A DNA stretch of 64,000 bases from Dendrophyllia cribrosa (GCA_024195265.1 JAJLRJ010000004.1:1043125-1107124); one strand, 5' to 3'. Shown: positions 1 to 11,193, counted from the first letter of the stretch. Program-made: numbers and translations. The notes: a model not told the origin generated them from the sequence alone.

Positions 1-179
1 ATTCTATTTCGGTATCAGGATAAATTATTGTTATGACTCAGGAAACAAAACAATGTTCAAAACAATCTCTTCCTTTTTCAAATTTAGGTGTTTTTTTTCT
101 CTAAACCTCCCAAGAGACCATATTCATGCTTTATATTTTTGAGTGGAACGATTAAAAAGTTCTTATCATTCACTTCTTC

Positions 180-226
180 GACATTATTATTGTCATCATC
201 ACCATCATCACCATCATCATCATCCC

Positions 227-267
<41 letters not shown>

Positions 268-292
268 CCATCATGACCATCATCATCACCAC

Positions 293-346
<54 letters not shown>

Positions 347-362
347 CATCACCACCATCATC

Positions 363-394
<32 letters not shown>

Positions 395-440
395 CATCTT
401 CATCATCACCACCAATATCATCATCATCATCATCATCACC

Positions 441-472
<32 letters not shown>

Positions 473-851
473 CTTCATCATCATTAACATCAATAACACC
501 ATTATCATCAACACCACCCTTACCATCACCATCATCATCATCAATAACAACAACAACAACAACAATCTTTATTGTGCTCTTAACACAAAAGTGCAGAATC
601 ATTAAAAAGAAACAACTGTGAAAGAAAAAGAGCACAGCCACTCAGAAATAGCAAAAGCTAATCGCGCTGAGTGGCTCATCACCATTATCATTACCTTCAT
701 CATCATCATCATCGTCGTCATCACCGTCGTTGTTATCATTATCATCATTATTATCATCATCATCAACATCATCATCTTCACCATCATCATTATCATTATC
801 ATCTATACTATTATCATCGTCATTATCATCTTCACCATGAAAATCCCCACC

Positions 852-889
<38 letters not shown>

Positions 890-1470
890 TATCATTATCG
901 TCGTCGTCATCACTGTCGTTGTTATCATTATCATCATGATCATCACCATCACCATCACCTTCACCATCACCATCACCTTCACCATCACCATCACCATCAC
1001 CATCACCATCACCATCACCATCACCATCACCATCACCATCACCATCACCATCACCATCACCATCACCATCACCATCACCTTCACCTTCACCATCACCTTC
1101 ACCATCACCATCACTATCACCATCACCTTCACCATCACCATCACCTTCACCATCACCATCACCTTCACCTTCACCATCACTTCACCATCACCATCACCTT
1201 CACCTTCACCTTCACCATCACCATCACCATCACTATCACCATCACCTTCACCTTCACCATCACTATCACCATCACCTTCACCATCACCATCACCATCACC
1301 TTCACCTTCACCTTCACCATCATTATAATGGTCATCATCATGATCGTCATCATCATCATTGTCGTCATCATCATCGTCTTAGTTATCACCATCGTCATAA
1401 CCATCATCATCATCATGGACATGCATGTACTTATCATCGACCTCGTCTTACCCAGTGTCTTATTGGCGTT
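180..1470. repeat. Long ATC / CACCAT micro-minisatellite tract
   Basis: Three blocks are visible: (ATC)n-like triplets at about 185-560 and 675-950, a nearly pure CACCAT/CACCTT hexamer block at about 945-1325, and degraded triplets to about 1430. All six frames stay open and give homopolymer-like His, Asp, Ile or Met runs, so none is treated as coding. The stretch at 540-680 reads on the minus strand like a LINE 3' end: AATAAAG followed by a (GTT)n tail, with a GAGCCACTCAG/CTGAGTGGCTC hairpin upstream. The tract lies in the intron that follows the PAN exon. A shorter version occupies the same intron of the paralogue at 39 kb. Confidence 0.93.
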
Positions 1471-1504
1471 GTATGATTTAAAGATGTAAAGTAACATGCA
1501 ATAC

Positions 1505-1770
1505 CTCAATAGCATAGTGAGTGTAGCTCCTCTTTTTTTTCAGAACAGACTGCGAAGAGCTTTCTTCGGTAGCATTGTTTAATTCGCATGTGTGTCCTCC
1601 CTCTTCGGCGGGTCCAACATTGATGGACACACAGTTTGGCTCCAAATAACACTCCACACGGCAGCTACCTTCATTGGCCACCTTTTCAGTCCTTATCATA
1701 TGATCTGGAAGCGCTTTGTCCGGTATCGGTTCTTTAAATATTATGAAGCGGTTGGATTCTGTCGCAAAAA
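1505..1770 (-). CDS. PAN/apple-domain exon of a secreted multidomain protein (locus 1)
   Basis: This minus-strand exon runs from acceptor CTGCAG (1771-1776) to donor GAG|GTATTG. It is open throughout, enters in phase 1 and leaves in phase 0. The translation contains FKEPIPDKALP, then a Cys-rich core (SCRVECYLEPNCVSINVGP and TCELNNAT), matching the PAN/apple fold. Two clear paralogues with the same boundaries lie at 39532-39797 and 61749-62010. Its 5' partner must be a signal-peptide exon at 3770-3839 or 11194-11263, since both end in the matching phase. Later exons (EGF, discoidin) would lie left of the window. PAN domains bind protein or carbohydrate; the ligand is unknown. Domain identity is from family knowledge; the exon joining is inferred. 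Confidence 0.8.
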
Positions 1771-1934
1771 CTGCAGATAAATCAGAACGAATTTTAGCGT
1801 GTTTTGTTTTGGTAAACAAGGCACTGGAACATAATTTTTATGCAAGGAAAGCATTGTTATCACCATTTTAATTAATTTCAAGTCCGCGGTCTGAATCACG
1901 ATAAGAAATAGAAATACATGTTGTGTAGTTGAGA

Positions 1935-2415
1935 GTGCCCAATAATATTGTGTCACTTTATTTGTTGTCACCCGCATTATTATTTGTCAGAGTTGTGTAA
2001 ATAGCGTTATATACTGTTAAAAAAAAACGGGCTAGTATTAAAAATGAAGAAGATCTAAATGAAGACAAGAAAATATTTATAACTTTAGTTATAAAGAAAT
2101 GTTTTTGGTCACTAAATTTACTGTGAATTCGGAAAATATAAAATGATATTAATCAACCAGTTGTTTGGGTGCGGGAAACTCATGCCAAGAATCATGAATT
2201 AATATTTCAGTTGTGCACGCCGTCACGTACACAATTTCATCCCGTTAATCGGGCTCATATAGAAAGAGGTTCTGAGAGATGTCTTAATATAAGACAAAGT
2301 AACAAACGATTTTTATGGTTTATCGTATTCTGGCTTGAGAGTTTCGAATAACAAGCCAACTGCCCTTAGATATCATCGACAAAAGCAGGACTCTGGATTT
2401 AAAATAAGTCTTTTT
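1935..2415. repeat. Diverged third copy of the duplicated upstream segment
   Basis: Sequence from the ATTGTGTCACTTTATTTG motif through TTTTTATGGTTTATCGTA recurs at about 2640-3390 and again at about 10065-10830. This copy is more diverged and shorter, so it predates the 5 kb duplication. No coding sequence is recognised between the PAN exon and this repeat. Confidence 0.7.
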
Positions 2416-3769
2416 TATCGCTGTAGGTGCTATGCTGGAAATATAATGCCGTACTGATACTTCTAACACCTCGAAGAAGTTAAAAAAGAAAACGGAATTC
2501 AATACGGGTTATGATACCGCCTAACAATGTTATACTAAAGAGCTAGTTTTGTCTGCTGCATGTCAGATTTTAAATTCTGAAAATACATTTTTCTTTATTT
2601 CATTTTAAAAAGACATCATTTTAAAACCTGAAACCATAATATTGTGTCACTTTATTTGTTGTCACCCGAATTATTTGTTGTCAGAGTTGTGTAAATAGTG
2701 TCATACTATGAAAATAACGGGCTAATATTAAAACTCATGGAAGAAGATCTGAACTGACATGATGAAGACAAGGAAATATATATAACGTTAGCTATAAAGA
2801 TCTAAAATGTTTTTGGTCACTAAATTTAATGTGGATTCGGAGGCTATAAAATGATATATTATAATAACAATTGTTTTTTTTGGTTATTTTCGGTCGTGTA
2901 AGCTGGAACAGGTGGCCAATGTGTTTTTTCTTGAAGGTCTCAACACCAAACTGTGCTTTTTTGTCTTTCATATATTTTATTTGTAGAAATCTTTCTTTTG
3001 TACCAGCAAAAAATCTTTTAATTTGTAACTGTTATGCTGTCTTTCCAAATAACGACCTTGCGAATGTACCACAAACATCCCATGATTACTCAAAAGGTTG
3101 ATATTTATTGCACGACTTTAATCACGTCAGTTAATATTTTTGTGCACGCCATCATCCCGTTAATCGGGCTAATAGAAAGAGGTTCTAAGAGATGTCTTTA
3201 ATATAAGGCATAAAGTAAGAAACGATTTTTATGGTTTATCGTAATTTGGCTTGAGAATTTCGAAATAACGAATAACTGCCCTTAGATAACATTGACAAAA
3301 GCCGGACATTAGATTCAAAATGCTCCGTTTTTTGTCGCTTTAGGTGCTATGCGCTTAATGTAAACTGGAAATATAATGTGGTACTGATACAGTACGAAAT
3401 TCTAGACATTATAGATGCTGATGACAAATTATGGAAAAATATTTTTTCTATATTTCATTTTTTTTGTCAATCATCGTTGACTATTGCTGTTACCACCAGT
3501 AGGCTCTCTCTCTTTTTATTACTTGACAAGAACTAAACATCAATATGTATACGCTTTTCTATTACGTTTCATCATTAAAGCCTACACCAAACGGCTTATT
3601 TTGTTTTGCGGGGCTCAGTAAGTATTGCTAGGCAATTTAGTTTTAAAATACTGCAATTCGCACATACCCCGCAATAATGGTCACTGGCCAAGAAACGTTT
3701 TTCATATGTACTTTCATGTAAAGGAGTAAGTCAAAGGAGTTGCTTGAAAGGACGAACAATTGTACTTAC

Positions 3770-3839
3770 CAGCATACACTAATGTACTCAAGCCAAATAA
3801 AATCCACGCGAGGAAAATGAGCGTCTTCAAAGAGGCCAT
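3770..3839 (-). CDS. Signal-peptide first exon (copy A) of the PAN-family gene
   Basis: ATG on the minus strand at 3839 opens a 23-codon exon, MASLKTLIFLAWILFGLSTL then VYA, and ends in phase 1 at donor G|GTAAGT. The basic N-terminus, hydrophobic core and small residues fit a cleavable secretion signal. The equivalent exons at 48551-48623 and 60169-60238 share the FLxWIxxGxxxLxYA pattern and splice phase, and precede a PAN exon in each locus. The compatible PAN exon here is 1505-1770. A second, nearly identical first exon at 11194-11263 could serve the same gene. It is too short for standard ORF calling; the call rests on paralogy and the splice site. Confidence 0.8.
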
Positions 3840-4716
3840 AAGTTGCTGTTTTTAAAATTGTTTAAGTCTGCCCGTCAGTCATCACTAGTTGAAAATACAT
3901 ACTAAAATAATTATTCCGTTTTTACTTGGACTGTGTTAATTAATAAAACATTTCATTTTCTACATATCATAACAAGTTACTGCGTTAAGCTAAATGTTTA
4001 TTTTGGAATGTTTCGCTTGTGTCAGTTAAATGTCATTTAATTTTTTTATCATGTCATTTTCGCCACTTTTAAACAATTTATTTTAACACGAATACATATA
4101 AAAAAAAATTGACGAATTCGCCGACTAAATGCATTTTCACTAATACGATTCGGTAATACTTCCATTGGTTCTTAAATTTGAAACGTGATCTGCTTGTTTT
4201 CCTCCATACCTGTTTTAATTTATCCAGCTTAATATTTATTTTGTCACGGGGATTCTTTCTACACAACAGACGATTAGGCATTTTCCCCCTTTTACGGGCG
4301 AGTACGAAATTCACTCTAGCTCCTGGGAACGAGTTGCGTGTCGACCGATTTATTGAAGTTTAACTATTGCCTGTTATGCTGCTCTGATCGCAAAAAGAAA
4401 ATATATATTATTTCTTGTAGCTCTGTAATTAACACATCAGCACATTAGCACTTTCAGCGAGCAATATTTGAAATAATCTACCCCCCCCCCCCTCCCCCCT
4501 AGATTTTAATGCCTCCCCTCGAATAATCGCCCTCTTTTGGAGTGAAATCGCCTCCGGCTATTATTCAAAGAAATACGGCATTTTTCTTTCGCTTTTCAGA
4601 TAAAAGTAAAGCAATGATATTAACTGGCGTAAGCAACCCTTTTCCACAATAAACACTTAAAGCACTAGAATTTGAAATAGAAATAAACATATTGGTAACT
4701 TAATTATAATATTTTG

Positions 4717-4822
4717 TAAAAGTGTCAAGTTAATTTCTTCAACGACGGCTTGGCCCTTCATCAACCTGATGAAGGGCCAAGCCCGAAACGTCGTTGAAGA
4801 AATTAACTTGACACTTTTACAA
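4717..4822. repeat. Palindrome made of two head-to-head hammerhead-bearing arms (copy A)
   Basis: The arm beginning AAGTGTCAAGTTAATTTCTT is followed by its reverse complement, with the centre at CATCAACCTGATG. The left arm has lost seven bases (GTTTCGG) that are present in copy B at 12123-12240. The arrangement resembles inverted terminal pieces of Penelope-like elements. Confidence 0.8.
4761..4797 (+). ncRNA. Hammerhead ribozyme motif, type I, minimal stem III
   Basis: The conserved core is present in order: CTGATGA (4766-4772), a GGGC/GCCC stem II, and GAAAC (4785-4789), then GTC with predicted cleavage after 4792. Stem I forms from TCAAC before the core and GTTGA after the cleavage site. 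Stem III is only AC/GU with no loop. Very short stem III hammerheads, some thought to act as dimers, are known from animal Penelope-like elements and retrozymes. Activity is inferred from the fold only. Confidence 0.72.
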
Positions 4823-4988
4823 AGCATTTTAATTTATTTTTCTAATATGTTCAGTTATTTCTATTTCAAATTCTTGTTTATAAGTGTCGCGCATCCGATC
4901 CTTGGGAATTCAACTTTTGTGGGAAAATGAATATAGTGGAACCAGTCCTCCTGTAAGCGGATAACCTCGCCACCAAGGGTAAGTGTCC

Positions 4989-5384
4989 GCCTACGGGAGG
5001 TTGAAAAAAAAGATAGTGCACTAGGGGCCGTATAATGCACCAGTACAAGTCTTTTAAAGATTTTACGACCACTTGTAATAATAAAAATGGTATCATCAAT
5101 CACAGGGTTGTTTAATGTTGCTTTTTATATCACACATAAATTTAATTGACTCAGCAGCTAAAAGTAAAAAAAAATGAAATAAAATAAAATATATACTCTG
5201 AATTAGTGGCAACACGGCTTCATGGTCTACCCCAGATTTGCCCTCTAAATTCTCCTTTGTGAGCGTCCATTTACAACTTGTCATACGACAGTTTGATTTT
5301 TTTTTAGACTCGGGTGAAGCTGTAACTGAACACAAGTTAGCTTTGTTTTGCAGCTGCTGTTGCATTTTCGCTCTCACTCCATTT
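4989..5384. other. 400 bp segment present only in duplication copy A
   Basis: In copy B the flanks GTAAGTGTCCGC and TTTGGTCACCATG are joined directly (about 12415). In copy A they are separated by this segment. It begins at GTGTCCGCCTACGGGAGGTT, which is complementary to nearby ACCTCCCGTAAGCGGAC in copy B, so a hairpin-type repeat is likely involved. The minus-strand open frame inside it (5096-5377) has no recognisable domain. Confidence 0.5.
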
Positions 5385-7484
5385 GGTCACCATGTATTCA
5401 TGTGCTGCTGCTAATGTATTTCTCTTCTTCACTAAAGGACAACAGCATGAAGAATCCAACTGAGGAACCTTGCAATGAGCTTTAATTTTTTTAAAGAAAA
5501 GAACTGAAAAAAAAAAACTGTCTGAAATTTATTTGAAGTCGTACACAAACAATTTACAGGTAAAGAAATTCGCCAGAAACCATTTATTATACTAGCATAA
5601 CTAGCAAGGGCAAATTTTCGTAGGGAACAGTAAAAATATTGCACTTAGAATAGACCCACTCGTTCAAGGAAATAACTTTACAACGGTCTTTTTGAAAGCT
5701 CCTTTCTTTCACCTTAAAGATGCTGGTATGAACTTCACTCAATCAGTTTTAAAATTATAAGAAAACGGTTCAAAATTTCATGTGCTGTTTTATTTGTCAT
5801 TATAACATAGCTAGCAGAGCCGCGCAATCAAATTCAGTATACGTAAGCGTGCTCAAAATCCCGATAGTGCACGCTGATAGCGTGAGCAAATCGCTTCGCC
5901 AGAATTCGCGTCCGATTTGATGCACAATTCCACCGGCTAGAGAAGCTAGAGTTCTTACACTTCTTTCGTGCTCTCCAAACTTCCCACGTGCTCCATAACT
6001 CGATAGTGCATGCTAAAGCATGAACCAATTGTTAATTTCAGTTTCATTTCAACAGGCTAACATTTTTCTGCAAGGTTGATCGCGTGTTGGATGGGTGCTC
6101 TTTAAGTCCAATTGTTTGGTTTTTTCTTGATGTTTCGAAAACGATTGTTCGTAATCTTTTGTTTCAAGTCGTGTGAAGATGGCAAGATCCACAACACCAA
6201 GAAAATGTAAATTGTGACGATTGTGAAATGACTCTGAAGATGACTTTCGCTCAGGTTGTCGAAATCTCAGTCAATGTCAACAACAACAACAGTTCTTTTC
6301 AGAACTGCACACTCACCCGGATGATCACACTCGACAGACTAGAGTGAGGTCTTTATAACTACTACAATGGTTGGGTTGTTCTTTATATTGTAGTCGCAAT
6401 CGACCTTTTGTACTCGAATTTGTGCCTATCATTTATTGCGCATATGAGCTACATAGTCCTTACCTATTTCACATTAAATCAATGCCACATTTGTGGGGGA
6501 ATTGGTCATAACAAGTGTACTTATAGAATACCCATCATGCATTTTAAATCCACCTAGCCGAGTTCCGTTTGTATTTCACTATCTTGCTTTTATGAAGCCT
6601 GCATTTCCATTCAAGCTTTAACCAATCGGCATGCTCAAAGTTTTAGGGTAATACATTTTAAAATCTAAAACAACGTTCTCCAGTTAAAAAAACCTTAAAA
6701 TCTGTGAGCCTACGGTTCCCAGTTTGAAACCTTTAAAAACGGATCATTTGTTTTTCACATTTTGGTATGTTATTGAAACCTGGATAACCGTCTATTTTTA
6801 ATCTAATATGTTTTCCGTCAAGCAAGAAGTTGGGTTGGGTCATCTTTGGGTACAAATGGTTTGATAAATTCCCATACAAATTAGTGAATGAAGGTATAAT
6901 ATTTAATATAATAAATATATGAATTATTTTAATGGCTCATGTAGCTAAATCCTGAAAGTGTATTGAACAAAAATCATGTAATAAGTTATAGGTGGTAACA
7001 AAACAGCCAAAGTCCTAATAATTTACCTTGACTGTTATCAAACAATGATGTTAAACTAAAAAAAACCACCAATATATTAATGAGATAAGTAGAAATGTTT
7101 ACAACTAAACTAAATTAAGCCGTCAAGCGAATATAGTATTCAACAACATAACAACACTTTAGTTATACACGGGGTAGTGAAGTGGCTAAAGTTCTAGCGT
7201 TCGGAAACCGTGCAATTAAAATAAAACTAAAATATACTAAGAAAACAGAATCAAGATGCTAGGCATCACAATATTAAAATGCTAAAATGTAAAATTTGTA
7301 ATATATATATATATTACAAGTTAATACAGAACTCTAATAGCCATTTACTTTTCCGTTTAAAGTATGCAATAAATAACTTGCTTTTCTATTTTCTTTGTTA
7401 ATTTACTTTAACATGTAAATATATATTATTCACTAAATGTAAACTAAATGTAAAGGTCAAGAAACCAACTTCATAAAGGTCTTT

Positions 7485-7535
7485 AGCTGTATTTGCTCTA
7501 CGTTTCGGCCGTCGGGGCCTTCCTCAGGAGCGTAC
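7485..7535 (-). ncRNA. Hammerhead ribozyme motif (minus), downstream of Penelope-like ORF
   Basis: On the minus strand: stem I GCTC, core CTGAGGA (N7=G is allowed in the CUGANGA consensus), stem II GGCC/GGCC around CCGAC, GAAAC, then GTA and GAGC, which closes stem I. An additional TGTA/TACA pairing extends stem I beyond an internal loop. Stem III is minimal (AC/GU). Predicted cleavage follows the A at 7499. It lies 3' of the RT-GIY-YIG ORF on the same strand, where Penelope-like elements carry hammerheads. Confidence 0.68.
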
Positions 7536-7550
7536 ACTAGTTTGACATTA

Positions 7551-7596
7551 ACGGTAACGGTAACGGTAACGGTAACGGCTATATATATATATATAT
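7551..7596. repeat. (GGTAAC)n and (TA)n microsatellites
   Basis: Five GGTAAC units at about 7551-7578 are followed directly by a TA dinucleotide run. Confidence 0.9.
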
Positions 7597-7638
7597 AACT
7601 TCATGAGAGTTCAGACTTCAGGAGTAATCATCGTTTTA

Positions 7639-7695
7639 TTGCGACAGCTCTGTTTCGTATGGTCCAAAATTAAAAGGACCACACTCATCAGGCAA
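7639..7695 (-). ncRNA. Hammerhead ribozyme, full type I fold (minus)
   Basis: This is the best-formed ribozyme in the window. Minus-strand order: stem I TTGC, core CTGATGA (7691-7685), a nine-pair stem II (GTGTGGTCC with GGACCATAC) closed by a TTTTAATTTT loop, GAAAC (7656-7652), stem III ACA/TGT with loop GAGC, then C with cleavage after 7643, and GCAA completing stem I. All invariant core bases are present. It sits inside a larger perfect palindrome (7669-7746), whose other arm repeats the CTGATGA half. The position 3' of a Penelope-like ORF fits the known biology of these elements. Confidence 0.82.
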
Positions 7696-7861
7696 CTTGA
7701 ACGAATTCGTTCAAGTTGCCTGATGAGTGTGGTCCTTTTAATTTTTATGACTACCAGTGGTAAAACTGAAGACTTCATCTGCTATAAAAGTGCTCGATGG
7801 TAGAACCAGAGCTGTGAATAAAGATGAATTGCTGGAGTCGGACTAGTTCAAAAACATTTAA

Positions 7862-7907
7862 TCGCTACTCGGAGTTTCATGCTTCTAATGAAGCAATCAT
7901 CAGGCAA
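7862..7907 (-). ncRNA. Second full hammerhead ribozyme motif (minus)
   Basis: Minus-strand order: stem I TTGC, core CTGATGA (7903-7897), stem II TGCTTC/GAAGCA around ATTA, GAAAC (7878-7874), stem III ACT/AGT around CCG, then A with cleavage after 7866, and GCGA pairing back to TTGC with one wobble. It lies between the end of the Penelope-like ORF (8031) and the ribozyme at 7639-7695, so two same-strand hammerheads stand in tandem about 220 bp apart. Confidence 0.75.
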
Positions 7908-8030
7908 CTGACAACAATAACGGTTACATGTAAAGATATACAAATTTGAAAATGGGGGCAATGCTTACTAGCGTGACATGCCGAGATGTAATTGGACGGT
8001 AAAAGCGCTAAACGATCAGGTAAATCTATA

Positions 8031-9530
8031 TTAGGTAAACGCGGTATTTAACAGGAATTTCTTAGAATGTCTACAGATCGATGTCAGTTCGTTTCTATGA
8101 TTAAGTGTCGACATTTCCGGCTTACAAATTATAAAATATTTCTCCCAAAGGCAAAGATTACATTTTTTGTTGACATTTGAATACGACCTAGCATGCTTTA
8201 CTTTTCTCCACTTAATTTGATAATTAGTTTTCCGTTCCTTAAGACTCCATATGTACTTGCTAAGCTCGGTTACATTTTTGTACCGTTCGTTCCTGAAAGA
8301 ACATGTGTGGTTATTGTAGCGTTCCTTAAATGTCGTGTCACACAGTCCGATGTATGTTTGTTTTGTCTGTGGAGTCGCGACCTCTGCTTGATAGACAATG
8401 TTCCGGTCATTACAATTTCCTTCAAGTGGGCAAGAATTCTTGTTTCGGCAATTACAGTTGTTATCAATTTCTTCTGATTGATTTGATGGTTTGCTAATCT
8501 GGGCTTTGTTGTGACTGGAGATAATGGTTTTAATGTTGCTCATACAGCTGTAGCTCAGCTTAAGCGTGTTCCGGTTAAAGATTTTGTGCAGCAAGTTGGA
8601 TTTAGGGAAATGTTGATCAATTAGTTGGAGGAAGCATTTACCGACTTTCGTTTCTACATTTTGGCTGTATGGCGGGTTGAACCACGTGATGTTTCTTTGA
8701 CGGTTTTTGCTCTTTCGTGATGCATCAGGGGTTGGCGCTTTGTATGACAGGTTGTACTTGTAGCCACTTTTATTAAGTGCATCTTGGTACGCACCTTTGG
8801 CCTCGTCAAAGCATTCCTTGTCAGATGAAATTTCCGAAAGACGCTTGTTGATGGATTCGGGAATGTTCCTTAGAATAGAAGGTGGGTGGTTAGATTGCTT
8901 GTGTACGTACAGTGGTGTGTTTCCTTCTTTTGTGTATGGGAAGTGCTTTCCGCTTTTTAGGTCGAGTGTGACATCTAAAAAATTGACTTTGGTTAGGTTG
9001 GCCTCTACTGTGATCTTTAGATCATTATCACGGAAAATTTTGCAGATACCTTTCTTAATTCTTTCGATCTCTTGTGGCGTTTTATTGAATGCTGACAGCC
9101 CGTCATCGCGATAAAGACCGATGCTATTTCCGTACTTTTCGGTGAGGCGTGATAAGATATAGCAACCAACGAGCTCACATGTTTCTGCGCCATCAAACGA
9201 CCCTATGGTGACATCGAATCGGTCGTTGGAGGTCTTCTTCTCCCATGGGACGTTTTCGCTGAACAGCAGTGACCTTTTAGCGTGGATAATTATGTCTCGT
9301 TCATGTGCGCTGATGGGTCGGTAACTATTGGCGAAATCCAGCGCTTTGCAGAGTAGCTTCTCGGTTATTGACGGGGAAAAATCGCACACGTCAAAACATA
9401 TAAAAGATAGCGATTCTTTGTGTTGCAAGCCGTTAAACCATTTGAGAACATTGGATGTGTTTTTCCATTGATTGATCTTCGTTTTATTGATGATGGTCGT
9501 GTTGATGTCATCAAGGATGTGTTTACTCTA
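8031..9530 (-). mobile_element. Penelope-like retroelement: RT plus C-terminal GIY-YIG ORF, 5'-truncated
   Basis: The open minus-strand frame extends from about 9530 (upstream stop) to 8031, nearly 500 codons. Visible motifs in order: [10 protein letters not shown] (RT motif A), [14 protein letters not shown] (catalytic YxDD), [13 protein letters not shown] (motif D region), a Cys-rich [15 protein letters not shown], then IVYQAEV and [18 protein letters not shown] (GIY-YIG nuclease). RT followed by GIY-YIG is the canonical endonuclease-positive Penelope-like order. The RT N-terminus is missing. The ORF has no internal stop, so the copy is young. Upstream is an (ACTACA)n tract; downstream are three hammerhead motifs. 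The clade cannot be resolved by eye. Confidence 0.9.
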
Positions 9531-9651
9531 ACTACAACTACAACTACAACTACAACTTTCTACAAGGATGTGTTTAATCTAACTTTAAATTCAGTAGTGG
9601 TAGATCCAACATATTGGAGATTGCATTTCTTGCAATGAACCAAATAAATTA

Positions 9652-9847
9652 CATCCAACGACCGATTCGATGTCACCATGGGGTCGTTTGATGGCGCAGA
9701 AACATGTCAGCTGGTTGGTTGCTATATCTTATCACGCCTCACCGAAAAGTACGGAAATAGCATCGGTCTTTATCGCGATGACGGGCTGTCAGCATTCAAT
9801 AAAACGCCACAAGAGATCGAAAGAATTAAGAAAGGTATCTGCAAAAT
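9652..9847 (+). mobile_element. Inverted fragment of the same Penelope-like RT
   Basis: The plus-strand frame reads [20 protein letters not shown] through YRDDGLS and [12 protein letters not shown]. It duplicates 9036-9228 of the neighbouring element in opposite orientation with few differences. It ends abruptly at GCAAAATT, exactly where duplication copy B starts (TTATCGCTGTAGG). It is a non-functional fragment marking a rearrangement junction. Confidence 0.88.
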
Positions 9848-11193
9848 TTATCGCTGTAGGTGCTATGCTAATGCCGTACTAATACTTATAACATCTCGAA
9901 GAAGTTAAAAAAGAAAACGGAATTCAATACGGGTTATGATACCGCCTAACAATGTTACACTAAAGGGCTGTTTTTGTCTGCGGCATGTCAGATTTTAAAT
10001 TCTGAAAATACATTTTTCTTTATTTCATTTTAAAAAGACATCATTTTAAAACCTGAAACCATAATATTGTGTCACTTTATTTGTTCACACCCGAATTATT
10101 TGTTGTCAGAGTTGTGTAAATAGCGTCATACTATGAAAATAACGGGCTAATATTAAAACTGAAGAAGATCTGAATGAAGACAAGGAAATATTTATAACGT
10201 TAGCTATAAAGATCTAAAATGTTTTTGGTCACTAAATTTAATGTGGATTCGGAGGCTATAAAATGATATAATAATAATATTTTTTTTTTTGTTATTTTCG
10301 GTCGTGTAAACTGGAACAGGTGGCCAATGTGTTTTTTCTTGAAGGTCTCAACACCTGCAAACTGTGCTTTTTTGTCTTTCATAATTATTTGTGAAAATCT
10401 TTCTTTTGTACCCACAAAACATCTCTTGATCTTAATTTGTAACTGTTATGCTGTCTTTCCAAATAACGACCTTGCGAATGTACCACAAACATCCCATGAT
10501 TACTTAAAAGCTAAGGTTGATATTTATTGCACAACTTTAATCACGTCAGTTAATATTTTTGTGCACGCCATCATCCCGTTAATCGGGCTCATAGAAAGAT
10601 GTTCTAAGAGATGTCTTTAATATAAGGCATAAAGTAAGGAACGATTTTTATGGTTTATCGTAATTTGGCTTGACAATTTCGAAATAACGAATAACTGTCC
10701 TTAGATAATTAACATTGACAAAAGCCGGACATTAGATTCAAAATGCTCCGTTTTTTGTCGCTTTAGGTGCTATGCGCTTAATGTAAACTGGAAATATAAT
10801 GTGGTACTGATACAGTACGAAATTATAGACATTATAGATGTTGATGACAAATTATGGAAAAATATTTTTTCCATATTTCCTTTTTTTTTGTCAATCATCG
10901 TTGACTATTGCTGTTACCACCAGTAGGCTCTCTCTCTTTTTATTACTTGACAAGAACTAAACATCAATATGTATACGCTTTTCTATTACGTTTCATCATT
11001 AAAGCCTACACCAAACGGCTTATTTTGTTTTGCGGGGCTCAGTAAGTATTGCTAGGCAATTTAGTTTTAAAATACTGCAATTCGCACATACCCCGCAATA
11101 ATGGTCACTGGCCAAGAAACGTTTTTCATATGTACTTTCATGTAAAGGAGTAAGTCAAAGGAGTTGCTTGAAAGGACGAACAATTGTACTTAC

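Larger units (their letters stand above)
2416..7428. repeat. 5 kb segmental duplication, copy A
   Basis: From TTATCGCTGTAGGTGCTATG to the AACATGTAAATATATAT region this segment matches 9848-14670 almost base for base. It carries one signal-peptide exon and one hammerhead palindrome. Differences from copy B: about 400 bp at 4989-5384 is missing from B, and 6801-7319 is replaced in B by a TTAA-flanked TIR element. Apart from the signal exon and ribozyme motif I see no gene; the short open frames are not protein-like. Confidence 0.92.

Noticed and set aside
84..1489. Many long open frames of Asp, His, Ile or Met runs
   Set aside because: They are translations of the ATC/CACCAT repeat in all frames; no gene signal.
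7551..7578. GGTAAC repeats as interstitial telomere
   Set aside because: Cnidarian telomere repeat is TTAGGG; this hexamer differs.
7681..7740. Possible attachment site or lac-like operator palindrome
   Set aside because: The perfect palindrome is explained as an inverted pair of hammerhead-bearing retroelement ends.
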